Shown here piece after piece: positions 26,383 to 34,948 of a DNA stretch of 64,000 nucleotides; positions within the stretch are counted from its first letter, which is position 1; each line of letters begins with the position of its first letter. The translations under genes and the position numbers were made by a program. The DNA is from JBBDMC01 sp963826055 (GTDB taxonomy: Bacteria > Pseudomonadota > Alphaproteobacteria > Rhizobiales > Kaistiaceae), in the NCBI GenBank assembly GCA_963826055.1, contig CAWGVO010000009.1, positions 248,001 to 312,000 of the forward strand, written 5' to 3'. The notes beneath the pieces are model-generated. The model saw only the letters and a program-made list of their open reading frames with translations, had not been told where the DNA came from and did not search any database.

Positions 26383-27537
26383 GTCCAATGCTGGATCGTG
26401 CACCTCTGAACGTATTCGAGGAAAGTTACTTCAAACGGCGCAATCGCGCTGCCGAAACGCGGTACATTGGATTCACAGACACAGGCTTCCCGGAAGAGCT
26501 GGCGATGGCAGCGGGTTTCGTTCCCGTGCTTGTGCGCGGAGCGGTCGAGGAGCGGCGGCTCAAATACGGCGAGCACTTCGACTTGCGCATGCAATGGACC
26601 GTCCAGGACGTCTTGGACGGTATCTTGCGCGGCGAATACGACTTCATCGAGATGCTATGCGTGACCGGCGGCGACCTTTGGTTCGGATACATCCAGGGCA
26701 TAGTTGAAGCTGAACGGGTGCTCAACGATCGGGATGAGTTACCGAAAACGTATTATCTGGATAGAACGCGGGACACGGGTCCCCGGCACCGCAGCTACTA
26801 CCGAGATCGACTTCGGGATTTCCGTGCAGCCCTCGAGGAAGTGACGGCGGCTCGTATCAGCGACGAAGCGATCGCGGGGGCATGCGCAGTCTCAAATCGC
26901 TGCAGGCGTCTATTGGCCGATATCAACTCGTTGCAGTGCGCTGATGTTCCTACAGTAACTGGTCGCGAAGCCCTGCTTGCGAGCGTGGCGTCCGTGACGT
27001 TAGACAAAACCACCTTCTGCGAGCTCGCGACGGCTTTCGTAGCCGAACGTTCGGAAAAAGCCCGTGCGCTTCCAGCGGGCGGGTCAAGGGACACACGCCC
27101 CCGAATATTCTTGTCCGGCACCAGCAACGTATACCTAGCCATTTATGATCTGATCGAGGATGTTGGCGGTCACGTGGTCGGCACCGATTATGCGGTGGGT
27201 CGAAATTACTCCGGACCTCTTATCGTCGAACATGGTGATCCACTAGACGCGATTGTTGAACGCTATGCGGAGAAACCGCTCGAACTCTTGGATGCTCGGC
27301 ATGGACAGGCGTGTTGAACAGCGTCTGGACCTGGTCAGGCAGACACGAGCCGACGCAGTGGTCACTTTGCACTATCGCAACGATCAGGTGACCGCGTGGG
27401 AGCATCCGGATACTCAAGCCATGCTCGATGAAATCGGCGTTCCCCACCTTACCCTTTGGGATCTCGACAATGGCACCCTGAGTGGGCATGCGGGACAGGA
27501 CCAGGTGCGCAAGTTCATTTCGGGGCTCACTCGTTGA
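26379..27537 (+). pseudogene. 2-hydroxyacyl-CoA dehydratase-like subunit B, frame broken near 27300
   Basis: About 385 residues reconstructed. The N-terminal part has the family pattern FPEELAMAAGFVPVLV and RGEYDFIEML, and the C-terminal part continues in another frame with RADAVVTLHYRND. The frame changes near 27300, where one extra base would explain the break. In characterised dehydratases each subunit supplies three Cys ligands; here only the Cys in EMLCVTGG seems to be conserved, while the first position (usual NICPFVR) and the last (usual Cys in the late VI...K.C strand) are replaced. It overlaps subunit A by ATGA, so the two are coexpressed. No ATPase activator gene is visible in the window. 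Confidence 0.7.
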
Positions 27538-27566
27538 AGCTGCCTCTCTCTGGGCCCTCTCAAGGT

Positions 27567-27722
27567 TTGCCTTTGGAAGGGGAGACCGAGAAGGAGCGGC
27601 GGCTGATATCCGAACGGACGCGGTCAGCACTGGCGGCTCGCGAGGCGCAGGCTGCAAAGCTTGGCAACCGCACGAATGCGGCCGAGGCCCTGGTGGATTC
27701 CAGGGTGAAGCGCAACGGTGTC
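27567..27722 (+). pseudogene. Serine recombinase remnant, second copy
   Basis: The plus-strand frame reads EKERRLISERTRSALAAREA followed by KLGNRTNAAEALVDS, the same C-terminal linker segment of a small serine recombinase as at 13500-13692 but in the opposite orientation and with different base changes. No catalytic domain remains. It lies between the dehydratase-like genes and an IS30-type remnant. Confidence 0.72.
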
Positions 27723-28047
27723 AAGCAAATCGGATTTGGACGTCTTCGCCAAGGTCAGCGAGTATGGCCTGGAACGGCGTCCTGTAGCCGAGGCATTTGC
27801 GCGGCGTCAGGTTGATGGTGAAGACGATGTCCTGCAGCTCCTCGTCATCGATGGCATCGATGTCCAGGTGCCGGGGGTAGGCATCGGCGCGATCGACCAT
27901 TGGCGTTCTCGACACCGCCCTTTTGCCGGGAGGCATAGGCGTCACAGAACCAGGTCGTCATGTTGAACATGGATGTGAGCAGGCGGTGCTGGGCGAAGCT
28001 GGTGTCGTTGTCGCAGCTGGGGATTTTCGCGAGGTCCGCACCGCGGT
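27721..28047 (-). pseudogene. IS30-type transposase C-terminal remnant
   Basis: The minus strand reads FNMTTWFCDAYASRQKGGVENANGR in one frame and then RHLDIDAIDDEELQDIVFTI, PRKCLGYRTPFQAILADLG in the next, ending at a TGA (27721-27723). This is the C-terminal third of an IS30-family transposase, including the Glu of the DDE triad in GGVENANG. The N-terminal domain is missing and the frame is broken near 27900, so the element is dead. Its upstream edge abuts the truncated GMC oxidoreductase. Confidence 0.75.
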
Positions 28048-28050
28048 TTG

Positions 28051-28602
28051 ATAGACCAAATTTGCAGTTTCATGTGCAGCCCTTGTCGCTCGATAAGTTT
28101 GGCGACCCGCTGCATCGTTTTCCAGCAATCACCGTAAGCGGCTGCAATCTGCGACGAACTTCGCGCGGGACCGTGCGCCTGCAAAGTAGTGAGGTGGACA
28201 CCGCTCCGCTGATCGATCCGAACTACCTGTCCACAGATGCGGACCGAGAAGTCGCGGTGGCCTGCATCAGGTTAACGCGGCGCCTGATGGCGCAAGCCGC
28301 CGTCGCGCGTCTGCACCCAAGTGAATACCTTCCGGGTGCAGAGGCCGAAACCGATGCATCATTGATGGATGCTGCAGGCCTTATCGGAACTACGATTTTT
28401 CACCCGGTCGGCACACTGAAGATGGGGCCAGCATTGGACGAGCGGGCGGTTGTCGAACTCACGCTTGCGCGTGCGCGGGATCGATCAGTTGCGGGTCGTT
28501 GACGCATCCGTAATGCCAACGATCGTCTCTGGCAACACGAACACTCCCATGATCATAATCGCCGAGAAGGGATCCGCTATGATCGCTGAGGATGCCAGAT
28601 AG
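28051..28602 (+). pseudogene. GMC oxidoreductase, 5'-truncated and frameshifted
   Basis: Only the C-terminal substrate-binding and FAD-closing part of a choline-dehydrogenase-like flavoenzyme remains: RPNLQFHVQPLSLD, then VRLQSSEVDTAPLIDPNYLS and FHPVGTLKMG, then in another frame VRGIDQLRVVDASVMPTIVSGNT and a TAG at 28600-28602. The catalytic His of FHPVGT is present. About 350 N-terminal residues including the FAD-binding GxGxxG are absent; the IS30-type remnant sits in their place. The frame shifts near 28460, where one additional base explains the change. It cannot be functional. Confidence 0.8.
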
Positions 28603-28686
28603 TTGTGCCGAACCTACGGGCGCCACTCCGTGATGGGGCGCCATCCAAGTGGTGTGTCGCCCTATGCTCACCGGCGCGCTCCGCGG

Positions 28687-29665
28687 CTACGCCTTTTCCG
28701 ATTGTCCTGGTACGGCGTGTTTCTTCATCCAACGACCCAACCGCTGAAGTTCGGAAGCGGCGGTTTCGTCAAAGTCGGCGAGTAGCAGGAAGCTGTGGTC
28801 CTCCCCCTCCAAGATCGAAACCATCGTCGGGACACCCGCCTCTGTCAGCACCTCGGTCATGCGCAACGTCTGCGGCAGCGGCGAGTCCTCAGCACCGCAA
28901 GAGAGGTACGAGGGCGGAAAGCGCGACGCCTCCGACCAATAGGCGGGGCTGACAAGGGGGTCGCGGTGAACGCCGACAAAATTTGGACCAAGGTACGCGA
29001 GGTTCAAGGTCGTCTCGATTGTGCCGGGCGATATCTTGCCGGGCTTTGAGAACAGGAGCGGAAAATCGAAAACGCCGTATAGCAGGAGCAGGCCCGCGAC
29101 GGTGATTGATGCGGGTGCGGCAACCTCGGGAGAATGCGTCGTGGACCGTCCGGTCGCAAGGGCCACAACGGCGGCTGCGACCAGGTTGGCGCCGGCCAAG
29201 TCGCCGCCGAGAAACAATCCGCTGCCGATGCCCTGATAGGTGGCGGCGTTGCGCGCCAACCACTGCGTCGCGTAAACGGTGTCCTCCACGGCCCACGGGT
29301 ACGGATGCTCGGGAGCCAACCCGTAGTCCAGATTGACGACGACAAAACCTTCCGCAGCGATCCGCATCGCCATTTTTCGGACCTGCGCCGGGCTCCACTG
29401 GCACCAACTCCCGCTATGAACGTAAAGCACGCTCGGGAATGGTCCTTGCCCGCGCGGCACGTAGATTTCAGCCGTGAGGTCGAACTCCATCCCGCGTGCG
29501 CAGCACCACCCTCTCGTGAAACGCCGCGAGAGAATCCGGCAGGTCGGCATTGAGATGGGACAGGTCCCAGAAGGCGCGGGCAGCGGGTATGTCAGCAGGG
29601 GACCGCACCGGTGCGGGTCTGGCATCGTGCCCCACCAATCTCGAAATCCAGTGCTTCTTGGTCAT
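28687..29665 (-). pseudogene. Alpha/beta hydrolase (HSL-type esterase), frameshifted and lacking its nucleophile
   Basis: Two overlapping minus-strand frames together give a roughly 325-residue esterase: the N-terminal part (ARAFWDLSHLNADLPDSLA ... VVLRTRDG) in one frame and EFDLTAEIYVPRG onward in another, with the break near 29485, where one base seems to be missing. The oxyanion segment is HSGSW (usual HGGGW) and the charge-relay residues Asp (GAEDSPL) and His (EGEDHSF) are present. The nucleophile motif, usually GDSAGG, reads GDLAGA: codon 29199-29197 is TTG (Leu) where TCG would give Ser. Both lesions argue that it is inactive. It is 18 bases downstream of the SDR gene. Confidence 0.78.
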
Positions 29666-29683
29666 TTCCGTGACACCCCCGCC

Positions 29684-30524
29684 CTAGCGATTGCGGTCGG
29701 CTTTCCATGCGGCAGCGGCCTGCTCCAGGATGACGCCGCCGAAATGCGGGCCCCCCTGGACGGGCAATGTAATTCCGGTGATGTAGGCGGATGCTGGCGA
29801 AGCCAGAAAAACCACCGCGAGTGCTACATCCTCGACGCTGCCGAGACGCTCGAGCGGGATGCCCAACTGCCGAGCCCGGTCTGTGCCAGCGGCAAGCTGC
29901 TGCTGGTTGCTGGCGATCCGGCCGGGCGCAATCGCGTTGACGCGAATGCCGTACGGCGCGACGTACACGGCAAGCAATTCCGTCATGCTAACGACGCCGG
30001 CCTTCGCCGCGTCGTATGCTAGGTTCTCCGGATAGGGACGGTCGCATGCAGCGGAATCCATGTTCACGATCGCCCCGCCACCGCCGCGGTCCTGCATCAT
30101 GGCGGCCACAGCCTTGCTGACGAGGAAGGCGCTGGTGAGGTTCCGGTCGAGCACCTCACGCCATAAGGCTTCATCCAGCTCGGGGGGAGGGACCCGGCGG
30201 CCAAAGCCACCGACATTATTGATCAGAATGTCAATCGGACCTAGCTGGGCGCGTGCGGTCTCGACCATGCGCTGAACGGTGCCTCGATCAGTGACGTCCG
30301 CATGGATGGCAACAGCCCTGCGGCCGAGGGCGCCGGATCTCGCCGGCAACGCGCTCGGCCCCCGTGACGTCGATCGTGGCAATCGCCACGTCGGCTCCGG
30401 CGCTCGCCAAAGCAAGAGCGATGGCGGCTCCAATACCTGCATCACCGCCGGTGACAAGAGCAACCTTGTCCTCGATCGTGAAGTTTGAAAGTACGGCCTC
30501 ACGCCCCCATTGCATGATCGACAC
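29684..30524 (-). pseudogene. Short-chain dehydrogenase/reductase, frameshifted
   Basis: The N-terminal frame from 30524 reads IEDKVALVTGGDAGIGAAIA, the TGxxxGIG dinucleotide motif. Near 30335 it breaks, and the other frame continues AVAIHADVTDRGTV, ILINNVGGFG, the catalytic Ser in NMDSAA and YxxxK in AYDAAKAG. One extra C in a CCC run would explain the shift. Reconstructed length about 275 residues, normal for an SDR oxidoreductase. It starts 8 bases after the HyuB stop and is followed by the broken esterase, so it ends the HyuA/HyuB operon. Confidence 0.8.
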
Positions 30525-30532
30525 GCTTCCTC

Positions 30533-32545
30533 TTACAAGACGCGCAACAATATCGCATCACCATCGCCAGCGCGCAGAATGCTGCGGCCGATAGGCCCGA
30601 GGGGGAGACGGCCAACGGGCGCCTCAGTGGAGAGCAAACTCCAGGCCCGAAGTGGCGCGCCAGCAACCGACACGTATTCGACCAAAGCGTTCGGTTCCGC
30701 GCCAATAGCGGCAGCTGTCTCGGGGTGAAGTTCGCAACGACGCAGACCGTTGGTGTCGAAGACGTCGGCGTCGGATGCAGCAACTGGAATGTAGTGGCGG
30801 CGGTCCTTCAGCTCACGCCGCGTCTCCTCCGTCGCACCGACGTCAACGACGCCGTCCACCAGTACGACGCCGTATGCCTCCCGGGCTCGTTCGGCAGTGA
30901 CGTAACCCTCGCGGACATCCTCCGCGACAAGCTGCGGGTCGCGCGTCAGTGGATCGCCGACGCTGCCACCTGCGCTCGAACGCATGATCACCACATCGTC
31001 GACCTGCAACGGGAAGGCGCGCACCTTTCCCTTCACCTGATCGAAGGGATCGATCTCCTGGCCCTCGCGCATCACGGTCCAGCGGTTCGGCGTCGAGGGT
31101 GAGCCGCCATGGAGCCCGAATGCCGGGATAACGAAACGCCCGCCATTCACCGAAAGGCTTGCCTCACGCAGCACCCGCACGCGCCGCTCAACACCAAAGC
31201 CGCTGCGGAAACGACCGGCACTTTCTCCATCCGGGCGCGCCCGCGCACTCTCGGCGATCAGCGGCCATGCCGGTTCGACCACCTCGGCCGGCTGAATCGC
31301 ACGAAAGTCACCGCCATCATACGGGAAGCAGCCCGTCGGACCGTCGCTGTGGCTGGTGGCGGGATAGCCGCCAAAGGGAAACTCGTAGAGCATGTAGTCG
31401 CGTCCGTCCTCATCGCGGCCGGCGATGACGCAGTGGACACCACCCTGGATCTCGCCACCGAGAATTTCTTCTGGCATGAACTGCGCGAAACAGCCGAGGG
31501 TTGCGCCGATCGCGGCGTTTTTTATCTCCCAGCAACCACCGACACCGGCGGGATACTTCGCGCCGACGATGCTGCCTTCGGGTAGCAGGAACTTCAGCGG
31601 GCGCAGCGCCCCTCCGTTGATCGGAGTATCGGGGTCGAGCCAGCTCTTGACCACGATAAAAACGCCTACCGGCGCAACGGACGGACCGGCGTTGACCGCG
31701 CCGTTGCTTTGCGTGGCGGTGCCGGCGAAATCAAAGGTCATGCTGTCGCCGGCGACGGTCAGCTTGAGGCGCACCGGCAGCGGCGTCGGCGTGATGCCGT
31801 TGTTGTCAAGGTAGTTTTCGTAGCGGTATTCCCCGTCAGGAAAAGCGGAGATCAGGCTGCGCATCCGTGTTTCGCTGTCGCTCAGCATTGAATTGCGGTA
31901 ACGGGCCACCGTGTCCCAGCTGTACTTCGTGCACAACTCGTCCAAGCGTATCTGCGCGATGCGAGTCGTGTCGATCATCGCCAGTGCATCGCCTTCCTGC
32001 TGACGCGGGAACCGCAGGTTTGAGAAGACGATGTCCCACACCCCGTCGTTCCGCCTGCCGCCCTCGACGATCTTCACTGGTGGAACGCGGATACCCTCTT
32101 CAAGGATGTGGCTGGCGCGACTGGTCACGCTACCGGTGGAAGCCCCGCCCACGTCCTGCCAGTGGGCGATGACGCCGATGTACATGACAAGCCGCCCGTC
32201 GGCGAAATACGGCGTGTAAAACATCACGTCATTCAGGTGTGTCCCGGCTATGTACGGATCGTTCATCATGATTACGTCGTTGGGAAAGATGTCCTTCCCG
32301 AAGCGCTTAGCGACGTGCGGTACACCCCAGCTCAAGGCGAAAACGTGACCCGGGAACTCCTCCGACATGCCGACGATTTCACCGTTCTCGCTGAGAAGGC
32401 AGCACGAGAAGTCATGGGTGTCGTAGATGACGGAGCTGTAAGCGGTGCGCACCAGCGTGGCGCGCATTTGAGCGACGATCGAGATGAAACTGCCGCGGAT
32501 TACCTCGAGTGTAATCGGATCGATTTCGGCGTCCCGCTGCATCAT
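30533..32545 (-). CDS. hyuB: Hydantoinase B/oxoprolinase-family protein (HyuB)
   Basis: A 670-residue protein of the HyuB family, partner of HyuA in ATP-dependent cleavage of hydantoins, oxoproline-type lactams or carboxylation of ketones. Family pattern is clear: DPITLEVIRGSFISIVAQM at the start, YSSVIYDTHDFSC, NDPYIAGTHLNDV and the GGGxx-like late region. It is longer than usual (about 520-600) because of a C-terminal extension beyond residue 580. It overlaps HyuA by four bases (ATGA), so the two are translated together. The natural substrate is unknown; the TRAP importer upstream in the operon probably delivers it. Confidence 0.88.
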   Translation of the reverse strand: MMQRDAEIDPITLEVIRGSFISIVAQMRATLVRTAYSSVIYDTHDFSCCLLSENGEIVGMSEEFPGHVFALSWGVPHVAKRFGKDIFPNDVIMMNDPYIAGTHLNDVMFYTPYFADGRLVMYIGVIAHWQDVGGASTGSVTSRASHILEEGIRVPPVKIVEGGRRNDGVWDIVFSNLRFPRQQEGDALAMIDTTRIAQIRLDELCTKYSWDTVARYRNSMLSDSETRMRSLISAFPDGEYRYENYLDNNGITPTPLPVRLKLTVAGDSMTFDFAGTATQSNGAVNAGPSVAPVGVFIVVKSWLDPDTPINGGALRPLKFLLPEGSIVGAKYPAGVGGCWEIKNAAIGATLGCFAQFMPEEILGGEIQGGVHCVIAGRDEDGRDYMLYEFPFGGYPATSHSDGPTGCFPYDGGDFRAIQPAEVVEPAWPLIAESARARPDGESAGRFRSGFGVERRVRVLREASLSVNGGRFVIPAFGLHGGSPSTPNRWTVMREGQEIDPFDQVKGKVRAFPLQVDDVVIMRSSAGGSVGDPLTRDPQLVAEDVREGYVTAERAREAYGVVLVDGVVDVGATEETRRELKDRRHYIPVAASDADVFDTNGLRRCELHPETAAAIGAEPNALVEYVSVAGAPLRAWSLLSTEAPVGRLPLGPIGRSILRAGDGDAILLRVL

Positions 32546-34584
32546 GCTCGGTTCTCTCGATTTCGCTTCCGCATCAACAGGTTTCCGGACGCGTCCGCTG
32601 CCGCCGTCCAGCCGGGAAAAACCACGGTCGTCGTGCCGCGTCCCTCGATGATAGCCGGGCCGGCGACGACCGCCTCTGCCGGCAGCTCCTCATGCCGATA
32701 GATGGGCGCGTCGGCCGCTTGCCCGCCGACGTACATCGGCAAGTGATCGAAGGCTCGTGCTCCGGCGCCACCGCGCTTCAGACCCAAGACGCTTGGCTTG
32801 TCGATCTTGGCGCTGGCCAGCACTCGCAGGTAGACAAGTTCGACCGCCATGTCGGCGCGGCTGTAGCCATACGCAGAATGATAAGCGCGGTGAAATGCGT
32901 CCTCGGCGTCAGGCAGGGATATGCCGAACGACACCGGGACGTTCAGCTGCCATGACTGGCCAGCGTAGCGCATGTTTGCGACGTACTCGACCTCAATGTC
33001 CTCCGGCGCCATGCCCTCGGACGCAAGGGTACGCCTTCCCTGCTCGGCCATCTCGCCGAGCAGGCTCGAGATTCGGGCCGGGTCGGCGCTGCGGATCGGC
33101 GTTACGTAGGTGCGGACATAGTCGTGCTGCAGGTCCGTGCAGAGGAGGCCGAAGGCCGAGCCGGTCCCGGCGTCAGCCGGCACAAGAACGGATGAAATCG
33201 CGAGTTCTTCAGCGATCGGGATCGCGTGCATCCCGCCGGCGCCGCCGAGCGACACGAGGGTGAATTCGCGCGGATCGTGGCCACGTTCGACAGAGAGTGT
33301 CCGCACGCCGGCGCACATGTTGTTCACCGCGATCTTGATCACACCCTCGGCCAAGCGCATCGGGTCCAACCGGACGCGCGCAGCGAGGATTGCAAGGCCG
33401 CGCATTGCCGCTTCGCGGTCCAGCGTCATGCTGCCGCCGGCGATCGTTCCGGTCCCGAGACGCCCGAGCACAAGGTTGGCGTCGGTGACCGTGAAATCGG
33501 TGCCGCCGCGACCGTAACAGATAGGACCTGGAAAGCCCCCCGCACTGTCGGGGCCGACGCGGAGGTGGCCCTCGGCGTCGACGCGGGCAATGCTTCCGCC
33601 CCCGGCGCCGATCGTGACGATATCGAGCTGCGGCGTCTTGATCGGAGTGCCCTCGAAGACCCGCTCGCTGACGCTGACCGGCTTCATGTCCTTGATCAGG
33701 CAGACATCGGCACTGGTTCCCCCGATGTCGATCGTGATGATGTTATGCAGATTGGCGGAGCCGCCGACAAACATGCCGTTGCTGACGCCGCCGGCCGGCC
33801 CCGACAAAATGAATCGGATCGGGTAGTCGGCCGCCGCCGACTCCGTCACCACGCCGCCGCTGGAGGTCATGTAGAACACCTCTCCGCGGTAGCCGTCCGC
33901 GTGCAGGGCGGCGCCAAGTCGCCGAAGATAGCTGCGCAGGCGCGGGGCGACGTAGGCATTGAGCACTGTGGTGGACCAGCGCTCGTACTCGCGATGCTCC
34001 GGTACCGTGTCGCACGAAAGAGAGATGGCGACGTGTTCCGGAAGGTGTTGCCTCAGGATCTCGCCGACGCGCCGCTCGTCTTCACTGTCGAAGTACGAAT
34101 GCAGCAGACAGACCGCCACCGCCCCAACGTTCTCGCCGTGAAAGAACTCGGCGGCGGTGATCACTTCGTCTTCGTCGAGCGCTGAAAGGACACTGCCGTC
34201 GTGGCGTCGGCGCACGCCGATCTCGCGCCGCAGGTGCCGCGGTGAGAATGGCGCCGCGCGGGTCCAGTCGGGATGGAACATGCCCCCCGGCTTGTAGCGA
34301 CCGATCATGCCGAACTCGAGCACATCGCGGTATCCACGACTGATGATCACACCGGTCTTGGCGCCCTTGCGCTCGATCGTGGCATTCGTCGCGATGGTAG
34401 TGCCGTGGACGATGCGCCTGACCTGGCCGAGGTCGATACGGTTCTTCCTCAGGCCGGCGACAAGGCCTTCGGTCGGATCGGGCACGGTGGATGGCACCTT
34501 GTCGGTGTCCACGGAGCGACGGTCCTCGTCGTAGATGACGATATCGGTAAAGGTGCCGCCGACATCGATTCCAATGATGAGCAC
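32542..34584 (-). CDS. hyuA: Hydantoinase A/oxoprolinase-family protein (HyuA)
   Basis: A 680-residue protein of the HyuA family with an actin-like ATPase fold. The phosphate-binding segment GIDVGGTFTDIVIYD lies at the N-terminus, the HGTTIATNA segment follows, and IDIGGTSADVCLI marks the second half, with GGAGGMHA near residue 440. Likely start is a GTG at 34584. It sits 7 bases after the NIPSNAP-like gene and overlaps HyuB. Together they would phosphorylate and open a cyclic amide or activate a ketone at the cost of ATP. Which of these reactions applies cannot be decided from sequence. Confidence 0.9.
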   Translation of the reverse strand: MLIIGIDVGGTFTDIVIYDEDRRSVDTDKVPSTVPDPTEGLVAGLRKNRIDLGQVRRIVHGTTIATNATIERKGAKTGVIISRGYRDVLEFGMIGRYKPGGMFHPDWTRAAPFSPRHLRREIGVRRRHDGSVLSALDEDEVITAAEFFHGENVGAVAVCLLHSYFDSEDERRVGEILRQHLPEHVAISLSCDTVPEHREYERWSTTVLNAYVAPRLRSYLRRLGAALHADGYRGEVFYMTSSGGVVTESAAADYPIRFILSGPAGGVSNGMFVGGSANLHNIITIDIGGTSADVCLIKDMKPVSVSERVFEGTPIKTPQLDIVTIGAGGGSIARVDAEGHLRVGPDSAGGFPGPICYGRGGTDFTVTDANLVLGRLGTGTIAGGSMTLDREAAMRGLAILAARVRLDPMRLAEGVIKIAVNNMCAGVRTLSVERGHDPREFTLVSLGGAGGMHAIPIAEELAISSVLVPADAGTGSAFGLLCTDLQHDYVRTYVTPIRSADPARISSLLGEMAEQGRRTLASEGMAPEDIEVEYVANMRYAGQSWQLNVPVSFGISLPDAEDAFHRAYHSAYGYSRADMAVELVYLRVLASAKIDKPSVLGLKRGGAGARAFDHLPMYVGGQAADAPIYRHEELPAEAVVAGPAIIEGRGTTTVVFPGWTAAADASGNLLMRKRNRENRA

Positions 34585-34591
34585 GACGCGC

Positions 34592-34927
34592 TTACCTGAG
34601 GGGGGAGAACGAGGCGGGCTTGAGGACGCGGATGCGGGCGTCGGTGGCGTACTTGTCTCGCCACACCTCGCTCATCCACTTCGCGAAATCGGGGTCGGCA
34701 CGGATCACGGCCTGCAGATCGTCGCGGGCCTCCAGCGTCGGATAGGCCATCAGGAAAGTAATCTCGCCACTTTTGCTGCCATACTGCGTTGACCAGCAAC
34801 CGATTACCTTCGCGCCCACCTTGTGCATGTTTTGCTCATCCCACTCGGCGCCCGTTCCCGCCCAGGCGTCGAGCGCTTCCTGCACGCGGTGGCGGGGCAG
34901 TTTGATTCTGATTTCGACGTAGATCAT
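34592..34927 (-). CDS. NIPSNAP-like dimeric alpha-beta barrel protein
   Basis: A 111-residue protein with the NIPSNAP-type pattern: YVEIRIKLPRHRVQEALDAW, a central IGCWSTQYGS.GEITFLMAYPTLEARD strand-turn, then the long helix ADPDFAKWMSEVW. Proteins of this ferredoxin-like fold are small dimers often encoded in catabolic operons and sometimes act as isomerases, monooxygenases or substrate-binding helpers. GAGG precedes the ATG. It lies between the TRAP permease and HyuA, implying a role in the same pathway. No specific reaction can be assigned. Confidence 0.72.
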   Translation of the reverse strand: MIYVEIRIKLPRHRVQEALDAWAGTGAEWDEQNMHKVGAKVIGCWSTQYGSKSGEITFLMAYPTLEARDDLQAVIRADPDFAKWMSEVWRDKYATDARIRVLKPASFSPLR

Positions 34928-34948
34928 CGCCTGCCTCGAAGGGTCCTT

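Noticed and set aside
27942..28184. An 80-codon minus-strand frame over the IS30/GMC junction
   Set aside because: It crosses two unrelated remnants and has no family; the transposase remnant is in other frames.
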